A stretch of 64,000 nucleotides of DNA from Silanimonas sp. (lineage in GTDB: Bacteria > Pseudomonadota > Gammaproteobacteria > Xanthomonadales > Xanthomonadaceae): NCBI RefSeq assembly GCF_027530345.1, contig NZ_JAPZQK010000013.1, positions 124,001 through 188,000 of the forward strand, in the 5' to 3' direction. The position numbers and the translations under genes were made by a program. Each line of letters starts with the position of its first letter. Position 1 is the stretch's first letter. Below, one piece after another: positions 1 through 8,538 of the stretch. The notes below the pieces were generated by a model. That model was not told the DNA's origin. It saw only the letters and a list, made by a program, of their open reading frames with translations, and did no database searches.

Positions 1-2941
1 TCGGGTAGTAGCCCGGGCCATCGCCGCCGATCTGCGCACCGCCGAGCGTCAGCGGAATCATGCCGAGGATCGTCGTGCCCATCGTCATCAGGATGGGCCG
101 CAGGCGTTCGCGACTGCCCTCCACCAGTGCATCGAGGCGGCTGTAGCCCTCCCGGCGCAGGTTGTTGATGTGCTCGATCATCACGATGCCGTTGTTCACC
201 ACCACGCCCATCAGCACCAGGATGCCGATCGCCGCCATGATCGTGAACGTGGTGTTGGTGATCACGAAGAACCAGAACACGCCGAAGGCCGAGAACACGA
301 TGCTGCTCATGATCGCCAACGGGTACAGCAAGGACTCGAATAGCGCAGCCATGATGATGAAGATCATGATCATGGCGATGAGCGTGTTGAAGGCCATCTG
401 CGTACCGGCCTCGTCATTCCGCTGGAAATCGCCACCAAAACTGAAGCCGTAGCCAGGCGGGAACGTCACCTTGGCGAGCACTTCGGTCATGGCCTTGCGG
501 GCGTCCTCGTTGGTTTGCTTGTCGCCGAGGTTGGCCGCGATATTGAGCGATGTCCGGCGGTTCTCCCGATTGATCTGCCCGGCACCGCGCTCGATGTCCA
601 CCTTCACCATCGACATCAGCGGCACGCGGCTGCCGTCTGGACGCGTCAGCTGCAACGACTGCAGGTCCTGCACACGGAACTTCTCCGCGCCAGCGAAGCG
701 CGCCCACACGGGCACCTCTTCGCCACGGCCGCGGAACTCGCGAAGCGGCGTGCCGCGCAGGGCGATGCCGATGTACTGCGCCACCTCCTGGGCTGAGAAT
801 CCATAGGCCGCGGCGCGATCGCGATCCACGCTGACGCGAACCTCGCTGGTCTCGTCGCCGGTATCGATACGGACATCGCGGAGTTCCGGGCGACGGGCAA
901 GCACGGGAACGATCTGCTCGGCGAGCAGCATCAGCTCCTCGTTCGAATCCCCATTCAGCGAGACACGGACGCCCTCGTTCTGGCCGCCGCCGCCGCCACC
1001 GCCACCCGGGCCGCCACTGCCCTCGATGCCGATCTCGGCCAGCGCGGACTTGGGCAGGATCTTGCGGATCTTCTCCTGCAGCTCCTCGGTCGGAAGCAGG
1101 TCGCCCTCCGACTTCAAGGTCACGTCGATGCCGCCCCAACCCCGCTCGCTGTAGACCGTGTAGATCTGCTCGATCTGCAGCTCTTCGCGCTTGGCGTCGA
1201 GCACCTCCTCCACCTTGAGCATCTCGCCGAGCATCTGGTCGAGGCTGTAGGAGCCGCGCCAGTCGAAATAGATGTCGATCTCGCGGCCGGCGTCGTTCTT
1301 GAACATGTCGACCTTCATCAACCCGGTCGCGGCAGGAACGATGCTGAGGATGACGATCAGGACGATACCGAACACCGACCAACCGCGATGCTCGAGCGAC
1401 CAGCGCAGGCCATCGGCGTAACGGCGGGTGAGCCACGGGACGAAGCCCGTAGTCAGGCCCAGCGCCGGCGGCGTGGCCACCTTGGCCGAAAGCATCGGGA
1501 TCAGGCTCACCGCCACCAGCCACGAGGCCAGCAACGAGATGGTGATCGTCGCCGCGACCTGGCCGAGGAAGATGCTGATCTGGTTGACGTCGCCGAACAG
1601 GTTCGGCACGAACACGATGATGCTCGTCAGCGTGCCGGCGCTGATCGCCAGCTGCACGCTGCGCGTGCCCTCGATCGCGCAGCGATACGGATCATTCGGA
1701 TACTTCTCGCGGTACTGGTAGATGCTCTCCACCACCACGACCGCGTTGTCCACCAGCATGCCGAGCCCGAGCAGCAGACCCATCATGGTGAGGATGTTCA
1801 ACGTCAGGCCCATGAAGTACATGATGCCCAGCGTCATCACGATGCAGACCGGGATGGCGAGCGTCACCATCAGGGTGCTCGGCCAGTGGCGCAGGAAGTA
1901 GAACAGGATGAAGATCGAGAGCAGGCAGCCGACGATGCCGGCTTCCGTCAGCTCGAAGATCGAGCTCTTCACCGATTCGGCCTGATCGTCCGCGATGAGC
2001 ACCTGGATGCCGCGCAACTCCGGCGCCTTTTCGATCTCCACCATCTCGCGCAGCACATCCCGCGACATCTGCACGAGGTTGGCGTCGGCCTCGCGCTGGA
2101 TGTCGATGCCCACCGCCGGGCGGCCGTCGAGACGGCGGCCGAAATCGGCGCGCTGCGGTTTCAGCACCACGTCGGCGATGTCGGAAAGCTTCAGGCCCCT
2201 GTCGTTCAGGACGAGGTTGCGCAATTCGTCGAGATCACGGATCTCGCCCACCGGCTGAACGCGGATGCGACGTAGGCCGTCATCGATGCTGCCGGCCGAC
2301 ACGGAGAAGTTCACCGCGCGGAGCCGCATCGCCAAGTCGTTCAGCGCGACATTGTGGGCTCCGAGCCGCACGGGGTCGATCGCCACCTCGACCTCCGGCG
2401 CTTCCACGCCGATGATGTCGACGCGCGCCACGCCGGGGATACGCTCGATGCGACGTTTGAACAGGCGCTCCAGCATCGCGTACTCGTTGCGCAAGTCGCG
2501 GTCGCTGGTGAAGCGCAGGCGCAGCACCGGTTCGTCCGTCGTCGAGAACTTCATGACGAAGTAGCGCTGGAAGTCGTCCGGCAGGTCGGTGCGGATCGCA
2601 TCAATGCGATCCCGCGCCTCGCTCGCGGCGATGTTGGTGTCGCGGGCCCAGTCGTCGAACTCGAGGAAGATGCCGCCACCGTCGCCGCGGGCGTTCGACC
2701 ACATGTTCTTGACGCCGGAGAGCGTCGCCAACGCCTCCTCCGCCGGCCGAACGATGGTGCGCTCCACTTCTTCCGGTGATGCGCCGGCGTAGGGCAGCTC
2801 GATGTAGATGAAGGGTGCGGTCAGGGCCGGGAACTGCTCGAGCGGCAGCTTGAAGGCGGCGATCAGTCCCAACACCATCAAGGACACGTAGAACATGATC
2901 GCCGTCACCGGGCGGCGCAGGCTGATCTCCGCGAGGCTCAT
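1..2941 (-). CDS. RND efflux transporter permease (3'-truncated by window edge)
   Basis: Inner-membrane permease of the resistance-nodulation-division family, which uses the proton gradient to drive export from the periplasm or inner membrane. 980 codons are present and the last 50-80 or so residues lie outside the window. The protein starts MSLAEISLRRPVT, with the usual first membrane helix and the periplasmic LPYAGASPEEVE segment. The TM4 motif reads GMLVDNAVVVVESI (D398-N399) where AcrB has Asp-Asp. The TM10 motif reads VNNGIVMIEH (N916), where AcrB has the relay lysine. Two of the proton-relay residues are therefore replaced. The ATG overlaps the stop of the other permease gene by 4 nt (ATGA), so the two are probably translationally coupled and may form a mixed complex, as MdtB and MdtC do. 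The substrate cannot be told from the sequence. Confidence 0.93.
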   Translation of the reverse strand, partial: MSLAEISLRRPVTAIMFYVSLMVLGLIAAFKLPLEQFPALTAPFIYIELPYAGASPEEVERTIVRPAEEALATLSGVKNMWSNARGDGGGIFLEFDDWARDTNIAASEARDRIDAIRTDLPDDFQRYFVMKFSTTDEPVLRLRFTSDRDLRNEYAMLERLFKRRIERIPGVARVDIIGVEAPEVEVAIDPVRLGAHNVALNDLAMRLRAVNFSVSAGSIDDGLRRIRVQPVGEIRDLDELRNLVLNDRGLKLSDIADVVLKPQRADFGRRLDGRPAVGIDIQREADANLVQMSRDVLREMVEIEKAPELRGIQVLIADDQAESVKSSIFELTEAGIVGCLLSIFILFYFLRHWPSTLMVTLAIPVCIVMTLGIMYFMGLTLNILTMMGLLLGLGMLVDNAVVVVESIYQYREKYPNDPYRCAIEGTRSVQLAISAGTLTSIIVFVPNLFGDVNQISIFLGQVAATITISLLASWLVAVSLIPMLSAKVATPPALGLTTGFVPWLTRRYADGLRWSLEHRGWSVFGIVLIVILSIVPAATGLMKVDMFKNDAGREIDIYFDWRGSYSLDQMLGEMLKVEEVLDAKREELQIEQIYTVYSERGWGGIDVTLKSEGDLLPTEELQEKIRKILPKSALAEIGIEGSGGPGGGGGGGGQNEGVRVSLNGDSNEELMLLAEQIVPVLARRPELRDVRIDTGDETSEVRVSVDRDRAAAYGFSAQEVAQYIGIALRGTPLREFRGRGEEVPVWARFAGAEKFRVQDLQSLQLTRPDGSRVPLMSMVKVDIERGAGQINRENRRTSLNIAANLGDKQTNEDARKAMTEVLAKVTFPPGYGFSFGGDFQRNDEAGTQMAFNTLIAMIMIFIIMAALFESLLYPLAIMSSIVFSAFGVFWFFVITNTTFTIMAAIGILVLMGVVVNNGIVMIEHINNLRREGYSRLDALVEGSRERLRPILMTMGTTILGMIPLTLGGAQIGGDGPGYYP

Positions 2942-5900
2942 GGCTGCGACTCCCCGACCAGCTTCCCGATCAAGCCGATCTGCTTGTTGCGCTCACCCTC
3001 GGCCTTCCACGATTCGTCGCTGCTGCGATCCAGCAGCTTGTACATCACCGGGATGACGACCAGGGTCAGCAGGGTGGAAACCGTGAGTCCGCCGATGACC
3101 GTGATCGCCATCGGCGCCTTCACCTCGGCACCGTCGCCGCCGAAGAAGGCCAGTGGCGCGAAGCCGAACAGCGTCGTCAGGGTCGTCATGACGATGGGGC
3201 GCAGGCGCGAGTACGAGCCCTCCACCAGCGCGTCGACCTTGCTCAGGCCCTCGAGGCGCAGCTGGTTCACCTTGTCGACCAGCACGATGGCGTTCTTCAC
3301 CACGATGCCGACGAGCAAGATCAACCCGATGAACACCACCACCGACACCGGAGAACCGGACAGTACGAGGGCGAGCACAGCGCCGACCACGGCCAACGGG
3401 ATGGTGAAGAGGATGACGAAGGGGTGCAGCAGCGACTCGAACTGCGAGGCCATCACCAGGTAGACGAGGAAGATCGCGAGGCCGAAGGCGAACATCAGCG
3501 ACTGCAGCGAACGGCCCAGCTCCTCGCTCTGGCCGCCGAAGGCGAGGCGCAGGTCGGTGCCCAGCGGATTCGCCTCGACAAGCTTGTTCACTTCCTCGAC
3601 CGCGGTGCCCAGGTCGATGTCGCGCAGGTTGGCCGAAATGATGGCCACGCGGGTCTGGTCGACGCGGTTGATCTCGCCGGGGCCAATGGTCTCGACGACT
3701 TCCGCCACGGCCGACAGCGGCACCGGACGCTCGCTTTGCGGGTTGATGATCAAGTCGCGGATCTCGGCAACCGACGCGCGATCCGATTCCTGTGCACGCA
3801 CCAGCACGTCGATCTTGCGGTCGCGGAAGCTGTAGCGGGTGGCAACTTCGCCGCGCACCTTGCGCACGACTTCATCGGCGATCTGGCGCGTGGTCAGGCC
3901 GAGCGCCGCGGCCCGTTCCTGGTCGAAGCGGATCTGCACTTCGGGGAAGCCCTGCTCCACCGTCGATTTCACGTCGGCGAAGTGCGGGGACGCCTTCATC
4001 AGATCGGTGAGCTTTCGCCCGGCCGCCTCGAGCTCGACGAGGTCGGTGCCTCGGATCTCGATTTCCAGCGGCGTCGACAGGCTGACCAGCTCCGGGCGAC
4101 TGAACTTCACCTCGACATCCGGATAGCCGGCCATGAAGCCGCGCAGGTCGTCGGTGAGCGCCGCTTCCGTGGTGCGGCTGTAGCCCTGGCCCAGCACGAT
4201 CGAAACGCGCGCGATGTTCTCGCCCGACTCGGTCGGATTGGCGTCGAGGCGCGTGCCGGTTCCGCTGACGCCGAACAGCGCCTTGATGCGGTCGTCGCCG
4301 TCGAACTGGCCCTGCACCGCCGCGACGAGGCGGTCGGTGTCCTGGAGCTGCGTACCGGCGGGCAGCTTCGCGGTCATGTCGAAGCGGTCCTGGGCCAGCT
4401 GCGGGATCAGGTCGGTGCCCAGCGTCGTCGCCATGCCGAGCGAGAGCAGGAAGGCCACGCCGGCCGAACCCAGGACGAGCGCGGGTTTACGCAGGGCCGC
4501 GGGCAGGATGCGACGGCGGTAGGACTCGGCGGCGGCGTCGTACGGACGCAGAACAAATTCACCCACCTTGGCCACGCCGGGCAGGACGAAGGTGGTGAAC
4601 CCACGCCACACCAGCAGTGCGGCGCGAACCGCAAGCAGCGTGAGGAAGGACAGGATCCACCACAGCAGCTTGAAGGGTGCGAAAACCAGCGCAGCCAGTA
4701 CGCCGATGATGGCGCCAAGCGCGCCCGGGCGACGCGCCACCATGCTGGCGTAAGGCGCGCCGAAGCGCTCACCGGCCTCGAAGAAGCTGCGCGGCGGGCG
4801 CACCGAACCCGGCTCGCTCTCCACGGGGAAGCTCATCGGCGCGGTGGCCTTCAAGGAGCTGAGCATCGGGATCAGGGTCAGCGCGATGACCATCGAGATC
4901 AGCAGCGCGATCGAGACGGTGAGCGCCTGGTCCCGGAACAGCTGGCCGGCAACGCCTTCCACGAACACCAGCGGCAGGAACACCGCGACGGTCGTCAGGG
5001 TGGTCGCCACCACGGGCATGCCCACTTCCTTCGTGCCGACGATCGCGGCCTCGAGCACGCCCAGGCCCTTCTCGCGGGCTTTAGCGATGTTCTCGAGCAC
5101 GACGATCGAGTCGTCGACCACCATGCCGGTCGCCAGTGCGAGGCCGGCCAGCGACATCACGTTGAGGGAAAGGTCGAGCTGCCCCATGAAGAAGAAGGTG
5201 GCGATGATCGACACCGGGAGCGACAGCGAAATGACGAAGGTGCTCCAGCCGTCGCGGAGGAAGAAGAAGATGATCAGGATGGCGAACAGACCACCCATCA
5301 CCGCTTCCTTCTGGACTTCACTCAGGGCCGAACCGATGAAGACGGACTGGTCCTCGACGGTGCGCATGGTCAGGCCATCGACGGTGTATTGGCCCGGGAC
5401 GGTGGCGACCTGCGGCGGGCCGCTGCGCCCACCCTCGGCACCGGGCGTGCGCGGTGCGGTCTCGCGCTCCATGTCACGCAGGGCCTGCTTGATGGCGTCG
5501 GCCACCGCGACGGTGTTGGCGTCGCCTTCCTTGTACAGCGCGACCTCCACTGCTTCGGCCGAACCGATGCGGATGATGGCCTCGCGCTCCTTGTTGCCCT
5601 GCTCCACGGTGGCGACGTCGCGCAGATGGATCGGCACGCCGTTGAGCGTGGTGATCAGCATGTCGCGCATCTGCTGCAGGTTGGCGAACTGGTTCACCGT
5701 CCGCACCAGATAGCGCTGCGAGCCTTCCTCGATGCGACCACCGGAGACGTTGACGTTCTCCTGCTGCAGGCGCTGCACCACGACGTTGATGTCGAGGTTG
5801 AGCTGCGCCAGCTTGTTCTGGTCGATCAGGACCTGGACTTCATCCTCGAGGCCGCCGCCCACCTTGACCGCGGCCACACCCGGCACGGGCTCGAGGCGGC

Positions 5901-6396
5901 GCTTCAGCGTCTCCTCGGCGTAGCGGCGGAGATTCATCAGCTCCTGCGGCGTGGCCTGCGCGCTGGAGGCCGCGATGGCGAGCCGCATGATCGGCTGGGT
6001 ACTCGGGTTGAAGCGCAGCAGCACCGGCGGCTTCACTTCGAGCGGCAGCTGGAGCAGTTCGAGCTTGTCACGGACCTCGAGGCTGGCCTGGTCCATGTCG
6101 GTACCCCAGGCGAACTCGAGGACGACGTCGCTCTGCCCCGTGCGAGAAACCGACTTGAGCTTGCGTAGGTTCTTGACCACGCCCACGGCCTGCTCGATCG
6201 GCTCGCTGACGAGCGTCTCAATCTCGGCCGGCGCGGCGCCCACGTACTCGGTGCGCACCGTGAGCGTCGGGTAGCTCAGGTCGGGCAGCAGGTTGACCTT
6301 CAGGTCGAACAGCGCGATGAAGCCGAACAACACGAGGGTGACGGTCGCCATCGCCACCGTCACGCGACGGCGGGTGGCCAGTTCAATCAGGCTCAT
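2938..6396 (-). CDS. RND efflux transporter permease with extra membrane insertion
   Basis: Second permease of the same pump, 1152 residues against about 1030-1050 usual for the family. The proton-relay residues are intact: the TM4 motif GMVVDDSIVVLEN gives D428-D429, and IVVKNAIVLVD gives K1034. The two periplasmic porter loops lie around residues 35-350 and 660-960. The extra length is largely between TM6 and TM7, at about residues 515-625. It begins with a polar stretch and then has hydrophobic runs (GALGAIIGVLAALVFAPF, LLWWILSFLTLLAVRAALLV) that look like two added membrane segments. The gene lies 10 nt downstream of the adaptor gene and overlaps the next permease by 4 nt. Because it keeps the relay, it is probably the energy-transducing member of the pair. 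Confidence 0.95.
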   Translation of the reverse strand: MSLIELATRRRVTVAMATVTLVLFGFIALFDLKVNLLPDLSYPTLTVRTEYVGAAPAEIETLVSEPIEQAVGVVKNLRKLKSVSRTGQSDVVLEFAWGTDMDQASLEVRDKLELLQLPLEVKPPVLLRFNPSTQPIMRLAIAASSAQATPQELMNLRRYAEETLKRRLEPVPGVAAVKVGGGLEDEVQVLIDQNKLAQLNLDINVVVQRLQQENVNVSGGRIEEGSQRYLVRTVNQFANLQQMRDMLITTLNGVPIHLRDVATVEQGNKEREAIIRIGSAEAVEVALYKEGDANTVAVADAIKQALRDMERETAPRTPGAEGGRSGPPQVATVPGQYTVDGLTMRTVEDQSVFIGSALSEVQKEAVMGGLFAILIIFFFLRDGWSTFVISLSLPVSIIATFFFMGQLDLSLNVMSLAGLALATGMVVDDSIVVLENIAKAREKGLGVLEAAIVGTKEVGMPVVATTLTTVAVFLPLVFVEGVAGQLFRDQALTVSIALLISMVIALTLIPMLSSLKATAPMSFPVESEPGSVRPPRSFFEAGERFGAPYASMVARRPGALGAIIGVLAALVFAPFKLLWWILSFLTLLAVRAALLVWRGFTTFVLPGVAKVGEFVLRPYDAAAESYRRRILPAALRKPALVLGSAGVAFLLSLGMATTLGTDLIPQLAQDRFDMTAKLPAGTQLQDTDRLVAAVQGQFDGDDRIKALFGVSGTGTRLDANPTESGENIARVSIVLGQGYSRTTEAALTDDLRGFMAGYPDVEVKFSRPELVSLSTPLEIEIRGTDLVELEAAGRKLTDLMKASPHFADVKSTVEQGFPEVQIRFDQERAAALGLTTRQIADEVVRKVRGEVATRYSFRDRKIDVLVRAQESDRASVAEIRDLIINPQSERPVPLSAVAEVVETIGPGEINRVDQTRVAIISANLRDIDLGTAVEEVNKLVEANPLGTDLRLAFGGQSEELGRSLQSLMFAFGLAIFLVYLVMASQFESLLHPFVILFTIPLAVVGAVLALVLSGSPVSVVVFIGLILLVGIVVKNAIVLVDKVNQLRLEGLSKVDALVEGSYSRLRPIVMTTLTTLFGFAPLAFFGGDGAEVKAPMAITVIGGLTVSTLLTLVVIPVMYKLLDRSSDESWKAEGERNKQIGLIGKLVGESQP

Positions 6397-6406
6397 GGAC
6401 AGGTGC

Positions 6407-7609
6407 TCAGCGGTTGGCGGCGTCGGCCACAGCCGTCGCGGCAGGCGCGGCGGCGGTCGGGTTCAGCACTTCCACTTCGGCCCCGTCGCGCACCGCGACC
6501 CGGCCCTGGGTGATGACCTGCTCGCCGGCTTCAATGCCGCCCAGCACCTCGGCGTACTCGCCGTTGATGTAGCCGAGCTGGAGCACCTTGCGCACGGCCT
6601 TGCCGTTCTCGACGACGAAGACCGCGGATTCGCCGGAGCCTTCGATGAGCGCGATGCGCGGCACCGTCAGCGCGGCGTCGCGTTCGTCGTAGACGATGTT
6701 GAGGCGACCGAACATGCCGGGCCGCAGCTTGTCCTGGCCGCGGAACACGCCGACGACACGGAACGTACCCGTCTGCGAATCCACCACCGGGCTGATCCGG
6801 CCGACTTCGCCTTCGAAGACCTGGCCCGAGAGCGCGTCCACCATCATGCGGATCGGCAAGCCGGCTTTCATGGTGTTCATCTCGCGCTCCGGCACGTTGA
6901 GCACGGCCTCGAGGTAGGAGTTGTCGACGATGCGGTAGACCGGCGCGTTCAGCGCGATCAAGTTGCCCGGCTTCGCCATCCGCTGCGCGACCACGCCGGA
7001 GATCGGCGCGGTGATCGTGGTGTAGCTCAGTTCGAGGCGCGCGAGGTCGTATGCGGCCTTGGCCGATTCGAATTCGTAGCGCAGCTGGTCGTTGGCGTCG
7101 GCGCTCACCAGCTTGCGTTCGAACAGCTCCTTCGAGCGCTCGAAGTTCGCCTGCAGGCGGCGCATCGTGGCCTCGGCGCGGGCCACCTCGAGGCGGGTGC
7201 GCTCCGGGTCGATCTGCGCCAGCGCCTGGCCGGCCTCGACGGTGTCGCCTTCTTCGACCAGGACGCGCAGCAGCACGCCGCCGGTCTTGGCCACGACCTG
7301 GGCGTCGGCCGGGACCTCGAGGTTCGCCGTGCCGCTGTAGCTGGCCGAGATTCGGCGCTCGGCCACGGCGGCCACCTCGACCGGCACGGCCTCGTTCTTC
7401 TTCTCCTCGCCCGGCTTGCCGTCCTCCCCGGCCTCGGCCGTAGCCTCGGTCTCCTCGTCGGTGGCGGCATCGCCCTCGTCTTCGGCACCGCCCGAGCAGG
7501 CAGTCAGGGCGAGCACGGCCGCCAGGCCGAGGGCCAGGGCGAAGCGCGGGGTGGAGGAGGGGTTCGAGCGTGAAGCGGTCATGGGAAGGCCGTGGTGTGC
7601 TGGTTTCAT
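6407..7609 (-). CDS. RND efflux periplasmic adaptor (membrane fusion lipoprotein)
   Basis: Periplasmic adaptor that links the two permeases to an outer-membrane channel; no channel gene is visible here. A signal peptide ends in a lipobox (LALTAC), so the mature protein should be a lipoprotein. An acidic low-complexity linker (residues 40-75, rich in E, D, A, T) follows. Next come the barrel-sandwich (lipoyl-like) half near VVAKTGGVLLRVLVEEGD, a helical hairpin around residues 130-185, the second lipoyl half (TITAPISGVVAQR), and beta-barrel and membrane-proximal domains ending near AVRDGAEVEVLNP. A second ATG at 7582 (MTASRSN) is an equally good start. The upstream ATG is kept because a GGGGA stretch precedes it, though at a wide spacing. 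Confidence 0.93.
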   Translation of the reverse strand: MKPAHHGLPMTASRSNPSSTPRFALALGLAAVLALTACSGGAEDEGDAATDEETEATAEAGEDGKPGEEKKNEAVPVEVAAVAERRISASYSGTANLEVPADAQVVAKTGGVLLRVLVEEGDTVEAGQALAQIDPERTRLEVARAEATMRRLQANFERSKELFERKLVSADANDQLRYEFESAKAAYDLARLELSYTTITAPISGVVAQRMAKPGNLIALNAPVYRIVDNSYLEAVLNVPEREMNTMKAGLPIRMMVDALSGQVFEGEVGRISPVVDSQTGTFRVVGVFRGQDKLRPGMFGRLNIVYDERDAALTVPRIALIEGSGESAVFVVENGKAVRKVLQLGYINGEYAEVLGGIEAGEQVITQGRVAVRDGAEVEVLNPTAAAPAATAVADAANR

Positions 7610-7773
7610 ACAACACTAATCCCCGGCCTTCACAAACGCATATGCCAAGAGTCAGCCTGACCTCGCACACAGCCCCGTGGAACGCGGATCAGAGATTCGG
7701 CGCACATCAGGGGTGGCCCGAGCCGCCGGCGCATCCTGCGCCATGACCCTGTCAAGGCGCCGCGTACGGTGGC

Positions 7774-7779
7774 TATAAT
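7774..7779 (+). promoter_or_regulatory. Putative -10 element of the cytochrome c gene pair
   Basis: A perfect TATAAT lies 34 nt before the first cytochrome ATG in the divergent region after the efflux operon. The hexamer 17 nt further upstream (GTCAAG) does not match a -35 box, so activation or an extended recognition element may be needed. Seen by eye only. Confidence 0.4.
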
Positions 7780-7813
7780 CCGCGGGCTTTCCACCCTGAC
7801 CCCGGATCGTCTG

Positions 7814-8137
7814 ATGCGTCGACTCCTGACCGCCCTGTTCGGCACCGCGCTCGCGTTCGCGACGGCGCCTGCCCACGCCGCCGGCAACGCCGAAAACGGC
7901 AAGACGCTGGCCTACACCTGTGCCGGCTGCCACGGCATCCCGGAGTACCGCAACGCGTACCCGAGCTATCACGTGCCGAAGATCGCGGGCCAGAACGAGG
8001 CCTACCTCGTCAACGCGCTCAAGGCCTACAAGAGCGGCGACCGCCAACACCCGACGATGACCGCCCAGGCCTCGAGCTTCTCGGACCAGGACATCGCCGA
8101 CCTCGCCGCCTACCTGTCGGCCCCGAAGGCCAAGTGA
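7814..8137 (+). CDS. Class I c-type cytochrome, exported (first of pair)
   Basis: A 107-residue exported mono-haem cytochrome. The signal peptide is MRRLLTALFGTALAFATAPAHA, and the haem-binding motif CAGCH (C36, C39, H40) lies just inside the mature chain. A likely axial methionine is in HPTMTAQ, followed by the C-terminal helix DIADLAAYLS. The ATG at 7814 is preferred over an upstream in-frame ATG at 7769 because it opens the signal peptide directly. A second mono-haem cytochrome follows at once, and the pair resembles the two halves of dihaem cytochrome c4 (family knowledge). It probably carries electrons in the periplasm to a terminal oxidase. No partner oxidase is in the window. Confidence 0.92.
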   Translation: MRRLLTALFGTALAFATAPAHAAGNAENGKTLAYTCAGCHGIPEYRNAYPSYHVPKIAGQNEAYLVNALKAYKSGDRQHPTMTAQASSFSDQDIADLAAYLSAPKAK

Positions 8138-8154
8138 CGAAGGACCTCCGCCCC

Positions 8155-8538
8155 ATGCGCCTCCAGACCCTCGCCACCGCCTCCCTCGCCCTCTTCGCCG
8201 GCACCGTGCTCGCCGTCGGCGCGCCGAAGGGCGACATCGCCGCCGGCAAGCAGCGCTTCGAAGCCACGCCGGAAGGCGGCCAGTCCTGCGCCAGCTGCCA
8301 CCTCGAAGGCGGCGCCAAGTCGATCGACGGCAACACGCCGCTGCTCGCCGGCCAATACGCCGATTACCTCGAGAAAGCGTTGAAGGACTACCGCTCCGGC
8401 GCCCGCGTCAACGTGCTGATGAACGCCCAGGTCAGCGCGACCGAAGGCGCCAACAAGCTCACCGACGCCGACATCCAGAACATCGCCGCCTACCTCGCCG
8501 CGCAGCCGCAAGCGGTGGAGATCTACAAGCCGCGTTGA
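8155..8538 (+). CDS. Class I c-type cytochrome, exported (second of pair)
   Basis: 127 residues: signal peptide MRLQTLATASLALFAGTVLA, haem motif CASCH (C45, C48, H49), a likely axial Met in VNVLMNAQ, and a closing helix DIQNIAAYLAAQ. The ATG at 8155 is chosen because AAGGAC precedes it at good distance and the signal peptide starts there. A GTG at 8134 that overlaps the previous stop is possible but would put seven extra residues ahead of the signal. It is cotranscribed with the preceding cytochrome. Its last 16 nt overlap the end of the convergent gene on the minus strand. Confidence 0.92.
   Translation: MRLQTLATASLALFAGTVLAVGAPKGDIAAGKQRFEATPEGGQSCASCHLEGGAKSIDGNTPLLAGQYADYLEKALKDYRSGARVNVLMNAQVSATEGANKLTDADIQNIAAYLAAQPQAVEIYKPR

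Noticed and set aside
8134-8154. GTG start for the second cytochrome
   Set aside because: It would place seven polar residues before a good signal peptide. The ATG at 8155 has a proper AAGGAC site.
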